From Pseudomonadota bacterium (GTDB taxonomy: Bacteria > Pseudomonadota > Alphaproteobacteria > Sphingomonadales > Sphingomonadaceae), in the NCBI GenBank assembly GCA_023424275.1, contig JAFAED010000435.1, positions 1 to 6,513 on the forward strand: a stretch of 6,513 nucleotides of DNA, in the 5' to 3' direction. Positions within the stretch are counted from its first letter, which is position 1, and the number at the start of each line of letters is the position of its first letter. Positions 1 to 5,778 of the stretch are shown one piece after another. The notes beneath the pieces were generated by a model. It did no database searches. It was not told where the DNA came from and saw only the letters and a list, made by a program, of their open reading frames with translations. Position numbers and translations under genes: made by a program.

Positions 1-297
1 TTCAAGCTGCTGACGATCACCGCCGGCTTCATCCACATGAATTTCTGGACCTTCCTGTGGGCCAGCCTCGCCAGCCGGGCCTTTTCCTTCATGCTCGTCG
101 GAATCCTGTTCCGGCTGTTCGGGGCGCCGATCAAGGCGTTCATCGACAAATATCTGATCTGGGTCACCGGCGCGTTCCTCATCGCCGTCGTCGCAGGCTT
201 CCTCGCGATCGGCGCGCTGTCGGGCGACGGCAAGACCAAGGAAGCCGACAAATGCAGCGGCGCGACGCTGCAGAGCATGGGGCTGGACCGGAAGTAA
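1..297 (+). CDS. YqaA family (DedA/VTT-like) inner-membrane protein, 3' end only
   Basis: The reading frame is open from the first base to a TAA stop at 295-297, giving 98 visible residues; the start lies upstream of the window. The fragment opens with FKLLTITAGFIHMNF, resembling the conserved 'KLxTIxxG' stretch of YqaA/DedA-like proteins just before their penultimate membrane segment. Two hydrophobic segments follow, at about residues 14-37 and 53-73, separated by an amphipathic piece (FGAPIKAFIDKYL) typical of the family. The end is a short polar tail with one cysteine (DKCSG). Family members are small integral membrane proteins with a VTT (SNARE-associated-like) domain; DedA relatives are linked to lipid carrier or phospholipid flipping and membrane homeostasis, but YqaA itself has no settled function. 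It converges on the VOC/hpd unit. An ATG at 37 is internal to the family domain and is unlikely to be the real start. The family call is by recall of similar sequences. Confidence 0.8.
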   Translation, partial: FKLLTITAGFIHMNFWTFLWASLASRAFSFMLVGILFRLFGAPIKAFIDKYLIWVTGAFLIAVVAGFLAIGALSGDGKTKEADKCSGATLQSMGLDRK

Positions 298-330
298 TCG
301 GGGAACGGACCAAAAGGCCCCGCCCCTTCT

Positions 331-404
331 CGTCATCCCGGACTTGATCCGGGATGCATCCCAGCGCTTGAAGTCGTGGACCCCGGATCAAGTCCGGGGT
401 GACG
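331..404. repeat. Nested inverted repeat between convergent genes (sphingomonad-type palindromic element)
   Basis: Two 24-base arms, 331-354 and 381-404, are inverted copies with only two differences. Each arm is itself a hairpin: ATCCCGGA (335-342) pairs with TCCGGGAT (348-355) around CTTGA, and ACCCCGGA (380-387) pairs with TCCGGGGT (393-400) around TCAAG. The space between the arms begins with another perfect palindrome, GGGATGCATCCC (351-362). In the plus-strand RNA one arm mismatch becomes a G-U pair, so a stem of 23 bp is possible. Similar 'CCCGGACTTGATCCGGG' elements are, from general knowledge, dispersed in intergenic regions of alphaproteobacteria. Lying between a plus-strand and a minus-strand gene end, it could act as a bidirectional transcription terminator or mRNA-stabilising structure. 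There is no long U-tract, so factor-independent termination is not assured. Confidence 0.85.
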
Positions 405-406
405 AT

Positions 407-427
407 GGGAGGGAACGTCGCCCTCCC
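407..427 (-). terminator. Hairpin just after the VOC gene, possible terminator
   Basis: GGGAGGG (407-413) pairs perfectly with CCCTCCC (421-427) around a 7-base loop. On the minus strand the hairpin begins 8 bases after the TAG stop of the VOC gene, the expected place for the end of the hpd-VOC transcript. No run of T follows on the minus strand, so it may instead protect the 3' end or act together with the larger inverted repeat immediately beyond it. Confidence 0.4.
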
Positions 428-435
428 TGCGAAAC

Positions 436-981
436 CTATTCGTTCGCCATCGTGTGCAGCCAGTCGGCGTGGCGCGGCGCCTTCTTGGTCTGGCTCCACT
501 CCTCGAGCATCAGCGGCGCGACACGCTTGAGCTCGGCATATTGCTCGGCGGTCCCGATATCGCACGCCAGTTCCACCCGGTGGCCGTTGGGGTCGAAGAA
601 ATAGATCGACTTGAAGATGCCATGATGCGTAGGGCCGAGCACGTCGACGCCTTCGCTTTCCAGATGCGCCTTCGCGGCAACCAGCTCGTCAAAGCTGCCG
701 ACCTTGAACGCCAGGTGCTGGACCCACGCCGGCGTATTCTCGTCGCGCCCCATGACGGGCTGGTTCGGCAGTTCGAAGAAGGCAAGGATGTTGCCGTTCC
801 CCGCCTCGAGGAAGACGTGCATATAGGGGTCGTACTCGCCGGTCGACGGCACATGATCCTCGGCAAAGGCGGTCGTGTAGGTCATGCCGAGCATGCGCTC
901 GTACCATTCGACCGTTTCCTTCGCATCCTTGCAGCGATAGGCGGCGTGGTGGACGCCTCCCAATTTGATCGGGCTCGTCAT
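436..981 (-). CDS. VOC-superfamily metalloenzyme (glyoxalase/extradiol dioxygenase fold) coupled to hpd
   Basis: This is a complete 181-residue protein of the vicinal oxygen chelate fold, with two beta-alpha-beta-beta-beta modules. The first module starts at [11 protein letters not shown], the second at [14 protein letters not shown]. Likely metal ligands are H12, H89 and E137 (in [10 protein letters not shown]), the usual two-His/one-Glu set, so the protein is probably an active metal enzyme rather than a binding protein such as a drug-resistance VOC. About 40 residues follow the second module. The start is well supported: ATG overlaps the hpd TGA as ATGA, and GAGGAA lies 8 bases upstream. 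The substrate cannot be read from sequence; family members include glyoxalases, extradiol ring-cleaving dioxygenases and epimerases. Co-translation with hpd suggests a role in aromatic amino acid breakdown or handling of its by-products, which is inference. It is the last gene of the unit. Confidence 0.9.
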   Translation of the reverse strand: MTSPIKLGGVHHAAYRCKDAKETVEWYERMLGMTYTTAFAEDHVPSTGEYDPYMHVFLEAGNGNILAFFELPNQPVMGRDENTPAWVQHLAFKVGSFDELVAAKAHLESEGVDVLGPTHHGIFKSIYFFDPNGHRVELACDIGTAEQYAELKRVAPLMLEEWSQTKKAPRHADWLHTMANE

Positions 982-2066
982 TCGGCGGGTTCCTCGACGT
1001 TCAGGGCTCCGCGGCGAATCTGGTCCATTTCCATCGATTTGAACAGCGCGGTGAAATTGCCTTCGCCAAAGCCTTCATCCTTCTTGCGCTGGATGAATTC
1101 GAAGAAGACCGGGCCGATCACGGTCTGGCCGAAGATCTGGAGCAGCAGGCGCGGGTCGCCTTCGGTCGTCGAGCCGTCGAGCAGGATGCCGCGCGACTGG
1201 AGGCCCTCGACCGACTCGCCATGCCCCGGGAGGCGTTCTTCGAGCATTTCATAATAGGTCGCCGGCGGCGACGGCGCGAACGGATTGCCGAGCGCCTTCA
1301 ATTTGTCCCACGCGGCGTAGAGATCGTCGCAGCTGAAGGCGATATGCTGGATGCCCTCGCCATTATAGGCGCGCAGATATTCCTCGATCTGGCCTTTGCC
1401 GCCCGCGCCCTCTTCGTTGAGCGGAATGCGGATCTTGCCGTCGGGGGCCGTCATCGCCTTCGAGGTCAGCCCGGTATATTCGCCCTTGATGTCGAAATAG
1501 CGGATCTCGCGGAAACCCGCGATCCGCTCGTAGAACGCCGCCCAATGCGCCATGCGGCCGCCATAGACATTGTGCGTCAGGTGATCGATCAGCTGCATGC
1601 CCGCGCCGACCGGATGGCGATCGACGCCCTCTTCATAGATGAAGTCGATGTCGTAGATGCTGAGGTCGTCGCCATAACGGTCGATCAGATAGATGATCGA
1701 ACCGCCGATGCCGCGGATCGCGGGCAGGCGCAGTTCCATCGGGCCGGGGTTGACCTCGACCGGCTCGGCGCCGCGCTCGATCGCTTCTGCATAGGCTTTC
1801 GCCGCATCCCGGACGCGCCAGCCCATGCCGCACGCCGACGGGCCGTGCTCGGCGGCGAAATAGGATGCGGGCGATTTGGGTTCGTAATTGGCGATCAGGT
1901 TGATCCCGCCCTGGCGCCACAATTGCACGTCCTTCGAACGGTGATGCGCGATCTGGGTGAACCCCATCGCGGCGAACACGGGCTCAAGAATCCCTTTCTC
2001 CGGCGCCGAAAATTCGACGAATTCAAAGCCGTCGAGGCCCAGCGGATTATCGAAAAGGTCGGCCAT
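978..2066 (-). CDS. hpd: 4-hydroxyphenylpyruvate dioxygenase (HPPD)
   Basis: The 362-residue product matches the usual bacterial HPPD length. The enzyme is a cytosolic non-haem Fe(II) dioxygenase that converts 4-hydroxyphenylpyruvate and O2 to homogentisate and CO2, the second step of tyrosine degradation. The N-terminal VOC module (about 1-150) is the degenerate one. The C-terminal module carries the iron ligands H162 ([13 protein letters not shown]), H241 (GEGIQHIAF) and E323 (VFFEFIQRK). The C-terminal helix that closes the active site is intact ([22 protein letters not shown], from about residue 332). I chose ATG at 2066 because the protein then starts [19 protein letters not shown] as in homologues and GGGAA sits 6 bases upstream. 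A longer frame beginning with TTG at 2126 would run through the promoter and operator and is rejected. The next step, homogentisate dioxygenase (hmgA), is not in this window. The gene is probably repressed through the palindrome over its promoter. Confidence 0.97.
   Translation of the reverse strand: MADLFDNPLGLDGFEFVEFSAPEKGILEPVFAAMGFTQIAHHRSKDVQLWRQGGINLIANYEPKSPASYFAAEHGPSACGMGWRVRDAAKAYAEAIERGAEPVEVNPGPMELRLPAIRGIGGSIIYLIDRYGDDLSIYDIDFIYEEGVDRHPVGAGMQLIDHLTHNVYGGRMAHWAAFYERIAGFREIRYFDIKGEYTGLTSKAMTAPDGKIRIPLNEEGAGGKGQIEEYLRAYNGEGIQHIAFSCDDLYAAWDKLKALGNPFAPSPPATYYEMLEERLPGHGESVEGLQSRGILLDGSTTEGDPRLLLQIFGQTVIGPVFFEFIQRKKDEGFGEGNFTALFKSMEMDQIRRGALNVEEPAE
990..995 (-). promoter_or_regulatory. 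Ribosome binding site of the VOC gene, inside the hpd 3' end
   Basis: The minus strand reads GAGGAA here, 8 bases before the VOC ATG. These bases also encode Glu-Glu near the end of HPPD (EEPAE). Together with the ATGA stop/start overlap this points to translational coupling and fixes the VOC start. Confidence 0.75.
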
Positions 2067-2080
2067 GTTGCATTCCCATC

Positions 2081-2098
2081 TAGTTTCAATTGAAACTA
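2081..2098. promoter_or_regulatory. Perfect 18-bp palindrome, probable operator of hpd
   Basis: TAGTTTCAATTGAAACTA is its own reverse complement over all 18 bases and is AT-rich in a GC-rich setting. It begins at the last base of the hpd -10 box and spans the predicted transcription start, so a bound dimer would block RNA polymerase. Size and symmetry fit a winged-helix dimer such as a MarR-family repressor; aromatic catabolism genes are often controlled this way. The regulator is not encoded in this window and its family is a guess. Confidence 0.8.
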
Positions 2099-2126
2099 TT
2101 ATGGTGGCTCGGGGTTGCGGAGTCAA
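2098..2126 (-). promoter_or_regulatory. hpd promoter, sigma70-type
   Basis: On the minus strand TTGACT (2126-2121) and CATAAT (2103-2098) are separated by exactly 17 bases; each box matches the consensus at five of six positions. A start of transcription is expected near 2091, leaving a leader of about 25 bases that contains half of the palindrome and the GGGAA ribosome binding site. Confidence 0.75.
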
Positions 2127-2162
2127 TGTCGACTGATGCGCGCAATAAACCCCTCCCCTTCA

Positions 2163-2182
2163 GGGGAGGGGTTGGGGTGGGG
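2163..2182 (+). other. Canonical G-quadruplex motif
   Basis: Four runs of exactly four G are separated by loops of A, TT and T (G4-A-G4-TT-G4-T-G4). Short loops and four-tetrad runs are the pattern expected for a very stable intramolecular quadruplex. It lies on the plus strand, about 37 bases upstream of the hpd -35 box, and on the template strand for any readthrough from the ABC-F gene. It competes with the left hairpin of the repeat, which uses the same first two G runs. Confidence 0.7.
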
Positions 2183-2251
2183 TATGCCGAGATAGCGCGA
2201 GGTCGAGGGCCCCACCCGCTGCGACTAACGAACAAGTTCGTAAGTCTCGCT

Positions 2252-2273
2252 GCCCTCCCCTGAAGGAGAGGGC
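2252..2273 (-). terminator. Hairpin after the ABC-F gene, possible terminator
   Basis: In minus-strand RNA GCCCTCTCC pairs with GGGGAGGGC (one G-U pair) around a TTCA loop. It starts 9 bases after the ABC-F stop. No U-tract follows, so its activity as an intrinsic terminator is uncertain; it is also the right end of the repeat element. Confidence 0.4.
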
Positions 2274-2282
2274 TTGGATTGG

Positions 2283-4157
2283 TCACGCCGCCGCGCTCTC
2301 GAACGCCTCCAGCGCTTCGCTCGCGGCCATCCAGCGTGCCTCGGCGGCCTCCTGCGCCGCGACGATCTTGCCGCGCCGCTGCGACAGCTCGCTCATCGTC
2401 AGGCTCTTATATTCGTTCGCGGCCCCTTGCGGGTCGAACATCGCGCGGTCGATGGCGGACAATATGACCTCATATTTCGCGAGGTCGGCCTCGGCGTCCG
2501 AGACGTCCTTCTTGATCTTTGCCGCCGCTTCGCGCGCCGCGGCGGCGGCCTTGCGGTCTTCCTTCTTGTCGGCCTTCGACACCTTCTCCTTACCCGGGCC
2601 TTTCCCGAGGATCAGGTCGACATAATCGTCCATGCTGCCCGAATATTCGCGCGCGGTGCCGTCGTCGACGAGCACCAGCCGGTCGGCGGTGAGTTCGAGC
2701 ATGTGGCGGTCGTGGCTGACGAGCACGACGGCGCCGTCAAAATCGTTGAGCGCCTGCACCAGCGCTTCGCGCGCATCGACGTCGAGGTGGTTGGTCGGTT
2801 CGTCGAGGATCAGGAGGTGCGGCGCGTCGCGCGTGATCAGCGCCAGCGCCAGCCGCGCGCGTTCGCCGCCCGACAGCTTCGCGACCTCGGTCGTCGCCTT
2901 GTTGCCCGAAAAGCCGAAACGGCCGAGCTGGGCGCGGATCGCGGCCTGCGTCTTGCCTTCCATCACGCGCGTCATATGCGCGAGCGGGGTATCGCGGCCG
3001 TCGAGTTCCTCGACCTGATATTGGGTGAAATAGCCGACGCGCATCTTGCCCGACGCCGCCATCGCGCCCGCCATCGGCGCGAGCTGCGCCGCAAGCAGCC
3101 GCGCGAGCGTCGTCTTGCCATTGCCGTTGCGGCCGAGCAGCGCGATGCGGTCGTCGGGATCGATGCGCAGGTTGAGCCGCTGCAACACCGCACGGTCGGC
3201 GTAGCCCACGCTCGCGAGGTCGAGCGTGATCAGCGGCGGCTTGAGTTCATCGGGGCTCGGGAAATCGAACGCGAGCGTCTGGTCCTCGGCGAGCGCGGCG
3301 ATCGGCTGCATCTTGGCGAGCAGCTTCGCACGCGACTGCGCCTGTTTCGCGGTCGATGCGCGCGCGCTGTTGCGCGCGACATAATCCTGGAGCTTGGCGC
3401 GCTGGGCATCCTGCGACGCCTTTGCCGCGGCAAGCTGCGCCGCGCGTTCGGCGCGCTGGCGCTCGAACGCATCATAGCCGCCCGCATAGAGCGTGACCTT
3501 GCCGCCTTCGAGGTGCAGGATATTGTCGACGACATTGTTGAGCAGGTCGCGCTCGTGGCTGATCACGACGAGCTGCCCCGGATAGGCGCGAAGGAAATTC
3601 TCGAGCCACAGCGTCGCTTCGAGGTCGAGGTGGTTCGACGGTTCGTCGAGCAGCAGCAGGTCGGGTTCGGAGAAGAGCAAGGCCGCGAGCGCGACGCGCA
3701 TCTTCCACCCGCCCGAGAAACTGTCGAGCGGCTGCGCCTGCATATCCTCATCGAACCCCAATCCGATCAGGATGCGCGCGGCGCGTGCGGGCGCGGTATA
3801 GGCGTCGATCGCGATCAGCCGTTCGTGGATATCGCCAAGCTTGTTGGGGTCCTGCTCGGTCTCCGACGCTGCGAGCAGTTCGGCGCGTTCGGCGTCCGCC
3901 GCCAGCACGGTGTCGAACGGCGTCGCCGTGCCGTTCGGCGCTTCCTGCGCGATATAGCCGACGCGCGTCTTGCGCGGCATATCGATGCTGCCCTCGTCGG
4001 CCTCGAGCTGGCCGATCATCACCTTCATCAGCGTCGATTTACCCGCACCGTTACGCCCGATCAGCCCGACGCGGCTTTTCCCCGGCAGGCTGGCGCTCGC
4101 GCGGTCGAGTATCGTGCGTCCGCCGAGGCGGACCGTGAGGCCATTGATCGTCAACAT
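2283..4157 (-). CDS. ABC-F family ATPase, YheS-like (ribosome-associated)
   Basis: The 624-residue protein has two tandem ABC ATPase domains and no membrane segments, the mark of the ABC-F class, which act on ribosomes rather than as transporters. Domain 1 has Walker A GRNGAGKST (34-42), signature FSGGW (147-151), Walker B and catalytic Glu in LLLLDEPSNHLD (E172) and H-loop H201. A basic, helical linker (about 233-300, with TAKQAQSRAKLLAKM) is the arm that reaches the P-site tRNA in known relatives. Domain 2 has GRNGNGKTT (342-350), LSGGE (428-432), LLILDEPTNHLD (E453) and H482. A charged Lys/Ala/Glu-rich C-terminal region (about 520-624) probably forms a coiled coil. Size, FSGGW, the linker and the C-terminal extension resemble E. 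coli YheS. The start at 4157 gives MLTINGLTVRLGGRTIL, the normal beginning of domain 1; an upstream TTG at 4199 would add 14 atypical residues. The SD is weak (AGG, 9 bases upstream). It lies 67 bases after emrB, so readthrough from there is possible. Confidence 0.93.
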   Translation of the reverse strand: MLTINGLTVRLGGRTILDRASASLPGKSRVGLIGRNGAGKSTLMKVMIGQLEADEGSIDMPRKTRVGYIAQEAPNGTATPFDTVLAADAERAELLAASETEQDPNKLGDIHERLIAIDAYTAPARAARILIGLGFDEDMQAQPLDSFSGGWKMRVALAALLFSEPDLLLLDEPSNHLDLEATLWLENFLRAYPGQLVVISHERDLLNNVVDNILHLEGGKVTLYAGGYDAFERQRAERAAQLAAAKASQDAQRAKLQDYVARNSARASTAKQAQSRAKLLAKMQPIAALAEDQTLAFDFPSPDELKPPLITLDLASVGYADRAVLQRLNLRIDPDDRIALLGRNGNGKTTLARLLAAQLAPMAGAMAASGKMRVGYFTQYQVEELDGRDTPLAHMTRVMEGKTQAAIRAQLGRFGFSGNKATTEVAKLSGGERARLALALITRDAPHLLILDEPTNHLDVDAREALVQALNDFDGAVVLVSHDRHMLELTADRLVLVDDGTAREYSGSMDDYVDLILGKGPGKEKVSKADKKEDRKAAAAAREAAAKIKKDVSDAEADLAKYEVILSAIDRAMFDPQGAANEYKSLTMSELSQRRGKIVAAQEAAEARWMAASEALEAFESAAA

Positions 4158-4224
4158 GGCGGCGCGCCTAGCATGGCCGGGGACGAAGCCCAAGCCCAAG
4201 GGTGCGCGGATGCCGACTCAGGCG

Positions 4225-5775
4225 CTAATGCCCTCCGCCCATCGAAATCTGCTTCGGCCGCGGCGCGAACCACACCGATATCGCGGCGATCACAAAGACC
4301 ACGCCCGAGGCGAGGAACAGGTGGAGCACCCCGATGGTCGACGCCTGCACCTCGACCAGTCGTTCGATCGCCCCGCGCGCCTGTTCGAGCGTCAGCCCGG
4401 CGCTTTGCAGCGAGGTCATCGTCGCCTCGGGATTGTTGAGCGAGGAAACGAGTTCCGACCGCGACACCCGGCTCGCGTCGTCCCACGCCGTCGTCGCAAT
4501 CGCCGTGCCGATCGCCCCGCACAGCGTGCGCAGAAAGCTCATCAGCCCCGCCGCGGACGTCTGATGCTGCGCGGGCACCGAACTCAGCGCAAGCGCTGTC
4601 AGCCCGACGAAGAAGAAGGGCATGCCGATCCCCTGCAAGATATGCGGCAATGCGAGCGTCCAGTAACCGACATCGGCGTTCCAGCTCGCGCGCAGGATCG
4701 ACATGAACGCCATCCAGAGAATGCCGGCGCAGATGGTGATCCGTACGTCGACCTTCGTGATCAATCCCGCGGCAACAGGGGACAGCAGCACCGCGAACAC
4801 GCCCAGCCACGCGACGATAAAGCCCGTCTCGGTCGCGGTATAACCCGCAACCTGCTGGAGCCAGAGCGGCGTCAGCACGACCTGTGCAAAGAAGGCACCG
4901 AAGCCCAGCGAGATCGCCATCGTCGCAAAGCTGAACCCGCGAAACTGGAAAATGCGCAGGTTCACCACCGGATTGGCGTCGGTAAGCTCCCAGATGACGA
5001 AGGCGGCAAAGCTGATTGCCGCGACGATCGCCAGCCCGATGATCCACGTCGATCCGAACCAGTCATGTTCGCGTCCGGTGTCGAGCATGATCTGGAACGC
5101 GCCGACCGAGACGACGAGCAGGATCAGGCCGATGACGTCGATGCGGGCCTTGGCGCGCTTCGTTTCGAACGGCGTCAGCAGCGTGAAGACGCCGAACGCG
5201 CAGATCGCGACGACCGGCAGGTTGATGAAGAAGATCCACGGCCAGGTCCAGTTGTCGCTGATCGTCCCGCCGAGGATCGGGCCGAGGATCGGCGCGGTGG
5301 TCGTCGTCATGGCCCAGATCGCAAGACCGACCCCGGCCTTTTCCTTGGGGAAGATGCGCAGCAGCAATATCTGCGACAGCGGCATCAGCGGGCCGCCCGC
5401 GAGGCCCTGCAATACGCGGAAAAGGACGAGCGCATCGAGCGTGCGCGAAATACCGCAGAGGAAGGAGAAGATGCCGAAACCGATGATCGAGATCATGAAC
5501 CAGCGCACGGTACCGAACCGCATCGCGAGCCAGCCCGTGAGCGGCACGCTGATCGCGTCGGCGACCGCATAGCTGGTAATCACCCACGTCCCCTGCGTCG
5601 GCGACACCGCGAGCCCGCCCGCGATGTGCGGGACCGACACATTGGCGATCGTCGTGTCGAGCACGACGACGAAGTTCGCAAGCGCGAGCGCAAACGCCGC
5701 GACGATCAGCCGCACGCCGGTCAGCGGTTGCGGCTCGGTGGGAATCGCGGATGCGGGGGCGGCGGCGGTTGCCAT
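4225..5775 (-). CDS. emrB: EmrB-type DHA2 family multidrug efflux transporter (MFS, 14 TM)
   Basis: The complete 516-residue protein compares with about 512 for E. coli EmrB. It is a proton-driven inner-membrane antiporter that passes substrates through an EmrA adaptor and a TolC-type channel out of the cell. Visible family motifs are LDTTIANVSVPHIAG (39-53, motif D1 in TM1), GWLAMRFGTVRWF (81-93, motif A), R120 with VLQGLAGGPLMPL (motif B) and APILGPILGG (161-170, motif C, antiporter signature), followed by WPWIFFINLPV. Hydrophobic segments continue to about residue 505, including the two extra central helices of the 14-TM class. A long soluble loop near 430-475 precedes the last helix, as in relatives. 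The start ATG is 3 bases after the emrA stop, with GGGAA 7 bases upstream inside the last emrA codons, so the pair is co-translated. The actual substrate cannot be inferred. Confidence 0.95.
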   Translation of the reverse strand: MATAAAPASAIPTEPQPLTGVRLIVAAFALALANFVVVLDTTIANVSVPHIAGGLAVSPTQGTWVITSYAVADAISVPLTGWLAMRFGTVRWFMISIIGFGIFSFLCGISRTLDALVLFRVLQGLAGGPLMPLSQILLLRIFPKEKAGVGLAIWAMTTTTAPILGPILGGTISDNWTWPWIFFINLPVVAICAFGVFTLLTPFETKRAKARIDVIGLILLVVSVGAFQIMLDTGREHDWFGSTWIIGLAIVAAISFAAFVIWELTDANPVVNLRIFQFRGFSFATMAISLGFGAFFAQVVLTPLWLQQVAGYTATETGFIVAWLGVFAVLLSPVAAGLITKVDVRITICAGILWMAFMSILRASWNADVGYWTLALPHILQGIGMPFFFVGLTALALSSVPAQHQTSAAGLMSFLRTLCGAIGTAIATTAWDDASRVSRSELVSSLNNPEATMTSLQSAGLTLEQARGAIERLVEVQASTIGVLHLFLASGVVFVIAAISVWFAPRPKQISMGGGH

Positions 5776-5778
5776 CGA

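Larger units (their letters stand above)
2148..2273. repeat. GC-rich palindromic intergenic repeat element with flanking and internal hairpins
   Basis: The left end, 2148-2173, is a perfect 12-bp inverted repeat (AACCCCTCCCCT / AGGGGAGGGGTT) around TC. The right end, 2252-2273, is a related hairpin; its reverse complement CCCTCTCCTTCAGGGGAGGG differs from the left copy at one base. Inside, GGGTGGGG (2175-2182) pairs with CCCCACCC (2210-2217). At 2223-2246 GACT-A-ACGAAC / GTTCGT-A-AGTC forms a 10-bp stem with one A-A mismatch around AA. Similar ends plus internal palindromes and no coding content suggest a dispersed non-autonomous repeat (REP- or MITE-like). Similar 'CCCCTCCC...GGGAGGGG TTGGGGTGGGG' tracts are familiar from sphingomonad intergenic regions, by recall. 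It fills the gap between the ABC-F stop and the hpd promoter. Confidence 0.75.

Noticed and set aside
37..297. A short 86-residue gene starting at ATG 37
   Set aside because: The frame is open to the window edge and the residues before the ATG (FKLLTITAGFIH) belong to the conserved family region, so this is the tail of a longer gene.
1221..2093. Plus-strand open frame (290 codons) opposite hpd
   Set aside because: It is antisense to HPPD with all three iron ligands intact, and shows no family motifs of its own.
2067..2126. N-terminal extension of HPPD by 20 residues from a TTG at 2126
   Set aside because: The extension would begin in the -35 box and run across the palindrome and SD; homologues start at the MADLFDNP position.
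2148..2273. Possible CRISPR array or small RNA gene in the structured intergenic region
   Set aside because: There are only two related hairpins, no regularly spaced direct repeats or spacers, and no identifiable promoter for a separate small RNA.
2274..4439. Long plus-strand open frame (721 codons) opposite the ABC-F gene
   Set aside because: Its translation is Arg/Ala/His-rich with no recognisable domain, while the opposite strand has all ABC-F motifs. In high-GC DNA with G/C third positions such antisense frames stay open by codon bias.
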